19,998 nt of DNA from Rhodospirillaceae bacterium UBA4479 (lineage in GTDB: Bacteria > Pseudomonadota > Alphaproteobacteria > Rhodospirillales > Casp-alpha2): NCBI GenBank assembly GCA_002389175.1, contig DGNZ01000074.1, positions 1 through 19,998 of the forward strand. Direction: 5' to 3'. Shown here in pieces: positions 12,591 through 19,998 of the stretch. The notes under the pieces were generated by a model. The model saw nothing but the letters and a program-made list of their open reading frames with translations. It made no database searches and was not told the origin of the DNA. A program made the position numbers and the translations under genes. How positions within the stretch are numbered: the first letter of the stretch is position 1; each line of letters opens with the position of its first letter.

Positions 12591-14705
12591 CTAACGCCCT
12601 TGGCGCTTTTTCTTCTTACCCTCAGGTTCCCATTGGGCCTTGGCTTTTTGGGACACGCCGGGCTTGTCCAAGCCCAGTTCCTGCGCTTCTAGGCGGCGGA
12701 TTTCGTCGCGCAGGCGGGCCGCTTCTTCGAATTCCAGATCCGCTGCTGCGGTATGCATTTTCTTGGACATGTCCGTGATAACGGCGCGCAGGTTGTGCCC
12801 GACATATTCTGTTTTTCCGGCAACACCCGTATCGACCGTAAAGTAGTCTTTTTCGTAGGCCGTTTCGATAATATTCGCGATGCCTTTGACGATGCTTTGC
12901 GGTGTAATGCCATTGGCTTCGTTATAAGCCATTTGGCGTTCGCGCCGTCGATTGGTCTCGCCTAATGCGTATTCCAAGCTATCGGTCATCTTGTCGGCAT
13001 ACAGAATGACACGTCCTTCAAGGTTCCGCGCCGCCCGACCTATGGTCTGCACCAATGATGTTTTCGAACGTAAAAAACCTTCTTTGTCGGCGTCCAAGAT
13101 CGCAACCAAGCCACATTCCGGAATATCCAAGCCCTCGCGCAGCAGGTTAATGCCGATCAAGATATCGAACGCGCCAAGTCTAAGATCACGGATGATTTCA
13201 ATCCGCTCCAACGTATCGATGTCGGAATGCATGTAGCGCACCCGAAGGCCATGCTCATGCAGATATTCGGTCAAATCTTCGGCCATGCGTTTGGTCAGGG
13301 TCGTGACCAGTACGCGTAGCCCACGCGCCGCCATATCACGGCATTCACCCAACAGATCATCCACCTGGGTTTCGACCGGACGGATAATGCATTCGGGGTC
13401 GATCAACCCGGTGGGGCGCACGACCTGTTCCGTGAACACACCGCCCGTGCGTTCCATTTCCCATGGCCCAGGGGTTGCGGAAACAAAAACCGTTTCTGGG
13501 CGCATCGCGTCCCATTCTTCGAATTTGAGTGGGCGGTTATCGAGACATGACGGCAGGCGGAAACCAAAATCAGCCAGCGTAGATTTCCGACTAAAATCAC
13601 CCTTATACATGCCGCCAATCTGCGGCACCGTGACGTGGCTTTCATCGACCACCAGCATGGCGTTGGCGGGTAAATACTCAAACAATGTCGGCGGTGGCTC
13701 GCCAGCATTTCGGCCTGACAGATAACGGGAATAGTTCTCAATCCCAGCGCAATGGCCGGTGGTCTCAAGCATTTCAATATCGAACGTGGTGCGTTCTTCC
13801 AGGCGCTGGGCCTCTAATAACTTCCCTTCTGCATGGAACCGCTCCACCGTTTGTTTCATTTCAGCCTTAATCTTTGGGATCGCCTGAATCAGAGTCGGGC
13901 GCGGCGTGACATAGTGGCTATTGGGATAGACCATAATTTGGCTCAGCGTGGCGGTCTTCTCTCCGGTCAGCGGATCGATTTCCCAGATACCTTCAATCTC
14001 ATCGCCGAAAAAAGACAACCGCCATGCGCGATCTTCAAAGTGCGAGGGGAATAATTCAATCACATCGCCCCGAACCCGAAAGGAGCCCCGGTAGAAATTC
14101 TTGTCGTTGCGCTGATACTGTAACGCCACAAACTTTTTCAGCAGTTCACGTGGATCAATCGTATCGCCAACACTCAGTCGGAACGTCATTTCCGAATATG
14201 TCTCAACCGCGCCAATACCATAGATGCACGACACCGACGCCACGATCACCACGTCATCGCGTTCTAACAAGGCACGGGTTGCAGAGTGACGCATCCGATC
14301 GATCTGCTCGTTAACCGATGCGTCTTTTTCGATGTAAGTATCAGTCCGAGGGACATAAGCCTCGGGTTGGAAATAGTCATAGTAACTGACGAAATATTCG
14401 ACCGAGTTTTCTGGAAAAAACTCTTTCATCTCGCCATACAATTGCGCCGCCAAGGTTTTGTTGGGAGCCAACACCAACGCAGGGCGGCCCATGTTCTGGA
14501 TTACATGCGCCATGGTGAAGGTCTTACCGGACCCTGTAACCCCCAGCAGCACCTGATCCCTTTCCTCTTTCTCTAGCCGCGAGGTCAATTCAGCAATGGC
14601 TTGCGGTTGATCACCCGACGGCTCAAACGGTGAGGTCAGCTGATATTTCGCCGGTGCCTTGGTCGGCGGGCGCTTTTCAGGAATAAAGATCGGGCGTGTT
14701 TCCAT
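12591..14705 (-). CDS. uvrB: UvrABC excinuclease subunit B
   Basis: A 704-residue nucleotide-excision-repair helicase-like subunit. It receives damaged DNA from UvrA, verifies the lesion with its beta-hairpin and recruits UvrC. Visible features are the Q-motif region FEPSGDQPQAI, Walker A GVTGSGKT (about 55-62), the beta-hairpin YYDYFQPEAYVPRTDTYIEK (quoted in part), Walker B-type VVDESHV, helicase motifs SATPGPWEM, DILIGINLLREGLDIPE and QTIGRAARN, and a C-terminal UVR motif (DLEFEEAARLRDEIRRLE). The length is within the family range. ATG 14705 is used, but AGGGG lies only 1 nt before it; in-frame TTG 14726 is possible, so the start is uncertain. The gene is 36 nt downstream of the sortase gene on the same strand, and the composite element at 12475-12572 follows it. 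Confidence 0.97.
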   Translation of the reverse strand: METRPIFIPEKRPPTKAPAKYQLTSPFEPSGDQPQAIAELTSRLEKEERDQVLLGVTGSGKTFTMAHVIQNMGRPALVLAPNKTLAAQLYGEMKEFFPENSVEYFVSYYDYFQPEAYVPRTDTYIEKDASVNEQIDRMRHSATRALLERDDVVIVASVSCIYGIGAVETYSEMTFRLSVGDTIDPRELLKKFVALQYQRNDKNFYRGSFRVRGDVIELFPSHFEDRAWRLSFFGDEIEGIWEIDPLTGEKTATLSQIMVYPNSHYVTPRPTLIQAIPKIKAEMKQTVERFHAEGKLLEAQRLEERTTFDIEMLETTGHCAGIENYSRYLSGRNAGEPPPTLFEYLPANAMLVVDESHVTVPQIGGMYKGDFSRKSTLADFGFRLPSCLDNRPLKFEEWDAMRPETVFVSATPGPWEMERTGGVFTEQVVRPTGLIDPECIIRPVETQVDDLLGECRDMAARGLRVLVTTLTKRMAEDLTEYLHEHGLRVRYMHSDIDTLERIEIIRDLRLGAFDILIGINLLREGLDIPECGLVAILDADKEGFLRSKTSLVQTIGRAARNLEGRVILYADKMTDSLEYALGETNRRRERQMAYNEANGITPQSIVKGIANIIETAYEKDYFTVDTGVAGKTEYVGHNLRAVITDMSKKMHTAAADLEFEEAARLRDEIRRLEAQELGLDKPGVSQKAKAQWEPEGKKKKRQGR

Positions 14706-14741
14706 GCCCCTTATATAAGCGACCAATCGCCTGGGTGCGAG

Positions 14742-15335
14742 TCAGGAAGTATTCACCGCGTCATCAATAGCAATGGCATGGACGACATATCGAAGGGGGC
14801 CACCGGGATTCCAATCTTCAAAGGGATAACAGGTGACCAAGGTTAGAAGATCAGAATCATGATTAATCATGATGGTTTCAGTGCGCACATCAATGATTTC
14901 GATATCTACGATGACGTGTCGACGCTGGACGCCACCAGGGCGTTCGACAATGATTTTTTGTCCCACCACGACGTCACGTAGAAACGCGAAATGGGTGTCC
15001 CGGTGGGCCGCCACAACGCTGTGACCAATGCCACCGGGTAGTGATGTTCCATCAACATGGCCCGGCCCGAACGCCAAGGATCGGCCATGTGCGCCCGCCA
15101 AAACAATAGCGTTGTGCTGGTTGTCTGACGTTCGGATCCGCGCGATGGGCCGTGTATCCGCCCAGGGCCAAGGCGGTGGAGCGATCCCTGTTGGGCCTGC
15201 CGCCATCCATGCGCGTTCCAATAGAACCTGTGCGACAACGGCTTTCGCCGGGATATACAAACCCCACCCCATAAGCACTAATCCTATCGACAATAGAACA
15301 ACGCTTATTGTGTGTGTCCTTGATATCCTACGCAC
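14742..15335 (-). CDS. Class GN sortase (marine proteobacterial type)
   Basis: A 197-residue membrane-anchored cysteine transpeptidase. An N-terminal transmembrane segment (about residues 10-31, SVVLLSIGLVLMGWGLYIPA) is followed by the sortase barrel. The catalytic residues are all present: H111 in VVAAHRDTHFAFL, C169 in TLVTCYPF and R182 in GGPLRYVVHA. The short length, TLVTCYPFEDWNPGGPLRYV signature and single-anchor layout fit the proteobacterial GN class. The enzyme would cut the sorting signal of its substrate in the inner membrane and transfer it to an unknown acceptor. The GTG start (15335-15333) lies within the end of the substrate gene; the two overlap by 8 nt (GTGCGTAG), indicating translational coupling. 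Downstream is uvrB. Confidence 0.92.
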   Translation of the reverse strand: MRRISRTHTISVVLLSIGLVLMGWGLYIPAKAVVAQVLLERAWMAAGPTGIAPPPWPWADTRPIARIRTSDNQHNAIVLAGAHGRSLAFGPGHVDGTSLPGGIGHSVVAAHRDTHFAFLRDVVVGQKIIVERPGGVQRRHVIVDIEIIDVRTETIMINHDSDLLTLVTCYPFEDWNPGGPLRYVVHAIAIDDAVNTS

Positions 15336-17469
15336 AACGCGTTTTCCGCACCCAGCCTAGGATTGTGACGAGCGCAGCCAGCAGCGTCATAAAACCACCA
15401 ACGAGGAGCATTAAAGGCGCAGGCGTCGCGGTTTGAGGAATATGCGCCAACTTCGATGCTGACGATGCCATCGCGCGGTTTAACATCGGGTCGGCCCGAT
15501 CAAAGGCGCGGGTCTTTTGAAGCAAAGGTGCAAGTTGCAGCGCACCTTCTAGCCCTTCGCGTGTCCAACCATCGGGCAGGTTTGTTGGCACCTGCAGTGA
15601 TGCCACGTCTTTGTCCTTGGGCCGTGCGACTTGATCGTCGATGGCAACAAGACTGGTGTAGCGACTGACAAGATTAAACGTCAGCGCCGTTTGTAAAATA
15701 TCCGCTTCGATCATCGCCGGATTTTCGGCACGCCGCAGGGCATGCATGAGCCCTTTGATCTTTTCTCGACCCCATAGTGTTCCCACACCCGGATGCGATT
15801 GTCCGCCGCGCAACTGAACCGAGGTGGACCAAATGCGATCGCCAATACGCCCCGTCACATCCACACTGCTTATCCCATGTGGCAAACGTGCGAGTATTGT
15901 CAGGGGTTCTCCAAAATACAGGTCGGGCACTTTGGATGGCCACATTTCAACAGCTTCGGCACTCCCTTGCCAATTGATCCGCGCATCCACCAAAGCTGGT
16001 TTTTCCAACTTCACAAACAATGCATTCATTTGCGCAGCAACATCCTCGGGTGTTTGGATATAAGTGTAGGTGCCACGCCCAGCGCGTGCCGCCCGTGTCA
16101 TTAAATACCCGTTGGGCGCAGAGCCAATTCCGACGGTAAAGAAACGGCGGCTTCCGACATGTCGCTCGATTTGATTAAACAAAGCATCTTCATTGGAAAC
16201 AGCGCCATCGGTGATTAAAATAACCTGCGATAGCCGATCAATCGCGGGTTGCGCAGACAATCCTGCTGCAACAGCATTGACGATTTCCGTGCCGCCATCG
16301 GCTTTCAGGGTTGTGACATAAGATTTCGCTTGGGAAATATGTTCTTTGCTCGCTGCAATCGCCCCGGGCCTGAACATCGAATAATCGTTCGAGAACCTCA
16401 GTATCTGAAACCGATCCGTTGGCTGCAATCTGTCCAGGGCAAGGCGCAGGGCAGCCTTTGCCTGGTCCATTGATGCCCCTTCCATGGAACCTGACGTGTC
16501 GACAATGAATGTCACATCGCGAGTCAGTTTCAGCTCATCGCCTGCCTCCATCGGTGGGGTCAGCATCAGCAATGCATATCGCTTATTATCAATGACCTCG
16601 GTAAAAAGCCCTGCGGACGGTGCAGCTTTCTCGACTGGGGTCCACGTCAGTGCGAAGTCCCGATCAGCAGGAACGGTCTCGGCCAACGTAATTTCAATCA
16701 CCCCATCTGATTCAGCATCTGACACAATCTTGTGACTGGGGCTTGTGATGCTTGTGATCGGAAAGCCCGCATCTAAGCGAATTTTCAAATTAACTGGATT
16801 TCCAAGCCCCTGCTCGTCTGTTCGAAGCGGCGGGGTGATCTTATCGATATCCGATATTTCACCCTGACTGCCCACCCATCCTGTCTGCTGGAAGCCATCT
16901 ATTTCCTGACGTGAAATGTATCTGGGCCCGACCACCAATGGCATCCGTATGCGAAACACACCGTCGTCGATTTTTAGTTGGTCCTGAAAGCCGATCTCGA
17001 CGATTACCTGTTCACCAGGGCCCAGGTTAGCGACCGAGGTTGAAAACAAGTTTGGTCGGTGCTGCTCAACCAAGCTGGCGCGCTTACCAGCAGATTTTGC
17101 TGCATTGTATTGGCGCTTTGCTTCTTTCTTTTCAGTAATCTTGCCGATGATGTCCCGTTCGCCGACACGCATATACAGCTGATCAACGGCACTATCCGTC
17201 GGTAAGGGATAGGTATAGATCGCCTCGGTCCACGCATCTGAATTATTTACGAATGTATGGCGCAAACGGTACCGCGCGATGGGGCCACTGATATCAACGG
17301 TGATATCTGTTTTTACCAAAGGTGCCGGGATAACCGTGCCCGGTTCTTCGCCAGGGAAGTATAATCCGCCTCGGTCCATGATTGACGGCGGCAACGCCGT
17401 TTTTGCAAATACACCTGTGGAAACACTGAACGCACTAAAAATAACAAAAACCGAAATAAGAAACCGCAT
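15328..17469 (-). CDS. GN-sortase target protein with VIT and vWA domains
   Basis: A 713-residue exported protein, the adjacent sortase's likely dedicated substrate. The signal peptide covers about residues 1-22. A VIT domain (about 45-175) includes YTYPLPTDSAVDQLYMRVGE and the KKEAKRQYNAAKSAGKRASLVEQ region. A von Willebrand A domain (about 315-490) has an intact MIDAS: D324-T-S326-G-S328, T394 in GGTEIV and D421 in ITDGAVSN. So it probably binds a metal-dependent ligand, as in inter-alpha-trypsin inhibitor heavy-chain-like proteins. The C-terminus is a sortase signal: IPQTA (677-681), hydrophobic segment (~685-707) and basic tail RKTR. It has a strong Shine-Dalgarno (AGGAGGTG) before ATG 17469. 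The ligand and role of this family are unknown; adhesion or envelope interaction is inference. Confidence 0.92.
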   Translation of the reverse strand: MRFLISVFVIFSAFSVSTGVFAKTALPPSIMDRGGLYFPGEEPGTVIPAPLVKTDITVDISGPIARYRLRHTFVNNSDAWTEAIYTYPLPTDSAVDQLYMRVGERDIIGKITEKKEAKRQYNAAKSAGKRASLVEQHRPNLFSTSVANLGPGEQVIVEIGFQDQLKIDDGVFRIRMPLVVGPRYISRQEIDGFQQTGWVGSQGEISDIDKITPPLRTDEQGLGNPVNLKIRLDAGFPITSITSPSHKIVSDAESDGVIEITLAETVPADRDFALTWTPVEKAAPSAGLFTEVIDNKRYALLMLTPPMEAGDELKLTRDVTFIVDTSGSMEGASMDQAKAALRLALDRLQPTDRFQILRFSNDYSMFRPGAIAASKEHISQAKSYVTTLKADGGTEIVNAVAAGLSAQPAIDRLSQVILITDGAVSNEDALFNQIERHVGSRRFFTVGIGSAPNGYLMTRAARAGRGTYTYIQTPEDVAAQMNALFVKLEKPALVDARINWQGSAEAVEMWPSKVPDLYFGEPLTILARLPHGISSVDVTGRIGDRIWSTSVQLRGGQSHPGVGTLWGREKIKGLMHALRRAENPAMIEADILQTALTFNLVSRYTSLVAIDDQVARPKDKDVASLQVPTNLPDGWTREGLEGALQLAPLLQKTRAFDRADPMLNRAMASSASKLAHIPQTATPAPLMLLVGGFMTLLAALVTILGWVRKTRCA
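15388..15441 (-). other. Sortase sorting signal coding segment (IPQTA, membrane helix, basic tail)
   Basis: These codons of the VIT/vWA gene cover IPQTA (15441-15427) and the beginning of the hydrophobic segment that follows. The membrane segment and RKTR tail continue to the stop at 15328. The tripartite layout is that of a cell-wall sorting signal, but position 1 is Ile rather than Leu and position 5 is Ala rather than Gly relative to canonical LPXTG. Confidence 0.75.
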
Positions 17470-17650
17470 GCCGACACCTCCTGAAATAACGCGATTTCGA
17501 CATTAAAGTTCGGCAATGCGGCAGGATTGCATGTTAAATATGGTCATTCAGGGGCAGGTCGATGCTTGCCCGCAACCGATCGCAGGCGTACAGTCGCCTC
17601 CGAATTTTCTTATGTGCCCCGCACACCCATCACGCCATCGGAGGTCGTTA

Positions 17651-18853
17651 ATGTCTATCGTCGCCAAGCGGTTCGCCAACATGAAATCGTCGCCCACTAT
17701 TGCCATCACGCAAAAATCGCGTGACCTCAAAGAAGCTGGGCGCGACATCATTTCCCTGAGCGTCGGAGAGCCCGACTTCGACACACCTGACCACGTTATC
17801 GAAGCAGCGAAACAAGCGCTCGACGATGGCATGACGCGCTACACAGGCGTTAACGGGACACCAGAACTGTTGGATGCGATCATTGCGAAGTACAAGCGCG
17901 ACAATGACCTGGAATACACACGCGACCAAATTCACGTCAGCTGCGGCGGTAAGCCGGTTATCTTTAACGCCATGATGGCGTCTTTAGACCCCGGTGACGA
18001 AGTCATCATCCCAGCACCATACTGGGTCAGCTATCCAGACATGGTGGAAATTTTTGACGGTGTTCCAGTCATTGTCGACTGCCCTGCCGAGGCTTCTTTC
18101 AAAATCACAGCCGCGCAATTAGAAGCTGCGATCACGCCGAAAACCAAATGGTTGATCCTGAATTCACCGTCTAACCCCACGGGGCGTTGCTATACCGCCG
18201 ATGATCTACAAGCTCTCGCCGATGTGTTGAAAAAGCATCAGCATGTTTGGGTGCTGACAGATGATATCTACGAACATCTGGTTTATGACGACTTCACGTT
18301 CAAAACCATTGCCCAGGTGGAACCTGCGCTGAAATCTCGCACCCTGACCATGAACGGCATGTCCAAAGCATTTTGTATGACAGGGTGGCGTTTGGGTTTT
18401 GCTGGTGGTCCAACAGAACTAATCAAAGCGATGACGAACATTCAATCGCAGAACATCACCCACACAGCCGCTGTTTCACAGGCAGCATCAGTTGCGGCAC
18501 TCAATGGCCCGATGGAATTTTTGGAGAGTAACAACGAAGTCTTCAAAGAACGTCGTGACCTTGCGGTCAGCATGCTGAACCAGGCCACAGGTCTGAGCTG
18601 CGAAACCCCAGAAGGTGCGTTCTATGTCTATCCATCGGTGAAACCGCTTCTTGGTAAGAAAACACCAAGCGGCAAGGTGATTGAGAATGACGAAGATTTC
18701 GTTGTTGAGCTATTGGATGCCGAGGGTGTTGCCGCAGTGCACGGTGCTGCATTTGGCCTTAGCCCGCATTTCAGAATTTCTTATGCTGTTGCAACTGATG
18801 TTCTGGAAGACGCCTGCAATCGCATTCAGCGCTTCTGCAGCTCGTTAACATAA
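17651..18853 (+). CDS. Aspartate aminotransferase (class I, pyridoxal-phosphate dependent)
   Basis: A 400-residue fold-type I aminotransferase of the Ib-type aspartate/prephenate group, interconverting aspartate and 2-oxoglutarate with oxaloacetate and glutamate. Visible are SLSVGEPDFDTPDHV (35-49), the substrate-side TRYTGVNGTPELL (62-74), GGKPVIFNA (99-107), NSPSNPTG (171-178, N175), TDDIYEHL (203-210, D204 and Y207), the Schiff-base lysine K239 in NGMSKAFCMTGWRLG with R247, and HFRISYA near the C-terminus for carboxylate binding. The frame is open 135 nt further upstream, but ATG 17651 is preferred because GGAGG lies 7 nt before it and the product then has the usual 400 residues. It could also act on tyrosine/phenylalanine or prephenate. 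It is divergent from the sortase-target gene. Confidence 0.94.
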   Translation: MSIVAKRFANMKSSPTIAITQKSRDLKEAGRDIISLSVGEPDFDTPDHVIEAAKQALDDGMTRYTGVNGTPELLDAIIAKYKRDNDLEYTRDQIHVSCGGKPVIFNAMMASLDPGDEVIIPAPYWVSYPDMVEIFDGVPVIVDCPAEASFKITAAQLEAAITPKTKWLILNSPSNPTGRCYTADDLQALADVLKKHQHVWVLTDDIYEHLVYDDFTFKTIAQVEPALKSRTLTMNGMSKAFCMTGWRLGFAGGPTELIKAMTNIQSQNITHTAAVSQAASVAALNGPMEFLESNNEVFKERRDLAVSMLNQATGLSCETPEGAFYVYPSVKPLLGKKTPSGKVIENDEDFVVELLDAEGVAAVHGAAFGLSPHFRISYAVATDVLEDACNRIQRFCSSLT

Positions 18854-18860
18854 TTCGAAC

Positions 18861-18892
18861 GGAGCGATCCCAGGAACCCCTGGGATCGCTCC
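18861..18892. terminator. Strong hairpin terminator between convergent aspartate aminotransferase and htpG
   Basis: A perfect 14-bp stem (GGAGCGATCCCAGG, 18861-18874, with 18879-18892) has an AACC loop. On the plus strand it is followed by TCTTC, only a short T-rich run, and on the minus strand by no T-run. It starts 8 nt after the aminotransferase stop and is 12 nt beyond the htpG stop, so it probably ends both transcripts. Confidence 0.75.
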
Positions 18893-18904
18893 TCTTCAAA
18901 CGAT

Positions 18905-19998
18905 TTAAGCAACCATCCCACGCTGCATGACAGCAGACATGCGACGGGTGAATGCCTGTGCATCTGAAACGGGCTCACCCTCTACGATACGGGCCTGATC
19001 CAGCAACAAGAATGCTGCATCGTCTAAGACTGGATCTTTGCCATTCTTTTCTTTGGCGACAGCCGCCAACTGGGTAATCAGCGCATGGGTCGGGTTTACT
19101 TCCAGAATACGCGGCGATGATTGATCAAGCTGATTGTGGGCTTTCAACAATCGCTCTAAATGCATATCCATCGCACCCTCGTCCGCGACCAGGCAAACAG
19201 GGCTATCGGTTAGGCGGCTTGATGTGCGGACGTCTTTAACTGCATCGCCAAGTGTGACTTTGAATGCGGCTAAAAGTGGGTCCATGCCTTCAGCGGTCTC
19301 AGTTTTCTTGTCGGCGTCTTCTTTTTTCTTCTCATCAGACTCTTCGCCATCAACAGAAGACAGATCAACGTCGCCACGGGTTGCCGACTTGAAGGTTTTT
19401 TCTTCAAACGTACCGACAGCTGGCACCCAGAATTCGTCCACCGGATCGGTCATAAACAGCACTTCGACACCCTTGGCACGGAAGCCTTCCAACTGCGGGC
19501 TTTTCGAAACCTGCTCCGCATCAGGGCCGGTAATGTAGTAAATCTCGTTTTGGCTTTCCTTGGCGCGTTCCACGTATTCCTTTAACGACGTCCATCCATC
19601 GACAGCCGATGACTTGAACCGTGTCAATTCCAGAAGTTTATCGCGGTTGTCGAAGTCCTCGTGAATACCTTCTTTGAGAACCATACCGAACGTGTCCCAG
19701 AAGATGACGTATTCTTCGGGCGCTTTTTCAGCCTTCTTCTTCAACTCACCCAGAACCCGTTTGACCAGGGCTTTGCGAATTTTTGCGACCGCTGGATTAT
19801 GCTGCAGCATCTCGCGGCTGACATTCAGGTCAATGTCTTCACTATCCACGACACCCTTCACAAAACGCAGATAAGGCGGCACCAAGGCTTCGCAATCATC
19901 TGTAATGAATACCCGCTTCACATAAAGTTTAAGCTGCCCTTTGCGTTCCGGATGAAACAGATCAAACGGGCGCGAGGACGGCACAAACAACAGATTGG
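18905..19998 (-). CDS. htpG: Chaperone HtpG (Hsp90), C-terminal part (5' cut by window edge)
   Basis: The minus-strand frame is open to the right edge, so the N-terminal ATPase domain lies outside; about 364 residues are visible. The segment begins in the middle domain at NLLFVPSSRPFD and continues through LYVKRVFITDD, PPYLRFVKGVVDSEDIDLNVSREMLQ, FWDTFGMVLKEGIHED and YYITG...LEGFRAKGVEVLFMTDPVDEF. All are diagnostic Hsp90 middle-domain blocks that contact clients and the ATP gamma-phosphate. A charged linker (GEESDEKKKEDADKKTETAEG) leads into the C-terminal dimerisation domain (SSRLTDSPVCLVADEG...SPRILEVNPTHAL). It is a cytosolic ATP-dependent chaperone. It is convergent with the aminotransferase gene, sharing the hairpin at 18861-18892. 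The apparent start at 19990 is an internal TTG, not the true start. Confidence 0.97.
   Translation of the reverse strand, partial: NLLFVPSSRPFDLFHPERKGQLKLYVKRVFITDDCEALVPPYLRFVKGVVDSEDIDLNVSREMLQHNPAVAKIRKALVKRVLGELKKKAEKAPEEYVIFWDTFGMVLKEGIHEDFDNRDKLLELTRFKSSAVDGWTSLKEYVERAKESQNEIYYITGPDAEQVSKSPQLEGFRAKGVEVLFMTDPVDEFWVPAVGTFEEKTFKSATRGDVDLSSVDGEESDEKKKEDADKKTETAEGMDPLLAAFKVTLGDAVKDVRTSSRLTDSPVCLVADEGAMDMHLERLLKAHNQLDQSSPRILEVNPTHALITQLAAVAKEKNGKDPVLDDAAFLLLDQARIVEGEPVSDAQAFTRRMSAVMQRGMVA

Noticed and set aside
13285..13725. Plus-strand 146-residue frame inside uvrB
   Set aside because: Antisense shadow of conserved uvrB coding sequence, with Ser/Arg/Pro-rich low-information translation.
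17516..17650. 45-codon upstream extension of the aspartate aminotransferase
   Set aside because: The extension has no family counterpart, while GGAGG is correctly placed before ATG 17651; the open frame appears to be chance.
17470..17650. Promoter pair in the divergent sortase-target/aminotransferase gap
   Set aside because: I compared -35/-10 combinations on both strands and none had both good hexamers and 16-18 bp spacing, so no promoter is called.

Overview
The window looks like a core-genome stretch of an alphaproteobacterium, probably a marine member of or near the Rhodospirillales. The base composition is moderate, with G+C around half by eye. The assignment rests on the style of several proteins: a stand-alone rpsD with alphaproteobacterial S4 sequence, the 'LNADFRPLSYFPLSLWSW' HNH endonuclease, an FdxA-type 7Fe ferredoxin near a CarD regulator, GluQ, and a class GN sortase with its dedicated substrate. 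There is no rRNA, tRNA, CRISPR array, IS element or phage module. Both edges cut genes: an unrecognised hydrophilic protein on the left and htpG on the right.

Layout, left to right. 1-2043: the end of a Q/E/R/D-rich unknown protein, a convergent family 2 glycosyltransferase, then rpsD with a clear terminator and a near-consensus promoter. 2185-3834: an ArsR-type regulator divergent from an isocitrate lyase/PEP mutase superfamily enzyme. 3845-5849: three minus-strand genes for a cupin-like protein, an HNH endonuclease and a carboxylesterase. 5894-9109: plus-strand gluQ, overlapped by a secreted thermonuclease-fold protein whose catalytic Glu is replaced, then an M48 metalloprotease lipoprotein. 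9106-11216: minus-strand terB-like gene and fdxA (tightly coupled), a gap with two stem-loops, then carD and a SLOG/YpsA-like gene. 11295-12572: a DUF938 methyltransferase and a NIPSNAP gene, with composite palindromic (REP-like) elements on each side of the NIPSNAP gene. 12591-17469: a minus-strand run of a VIT/vWA sortase target, its GN sortase (8-nt overlap) and uvrB 36 nt downstream. 17651-18853: an aspartate aminotransferase; then a strong hairpin and convergent htpG.

Most genes are housekeeping: translation (rpsD, gluQ), repair (uvrB), proteostasis (htpG, M48), transcription control (carD, arsR-type) and redox (fdxA). The accessory biology of most interest is the dedicated sortase-substrate pair. 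Its substrate ends in an IPQTA-type sorting signal rather than a classical LPXTG. This is a known but poorly understood family arrangement, and I did not find an unmistakably new system. Secondary points are the substituted thermonuclease active site, the structured rpsD leader, the composite palindromes around the NIPSNAP gene and the unexplained left-edge protein. Several start codons were moved inward from the longest open frame where Shine-Dalgarno position, promoter position or family conservation required it.
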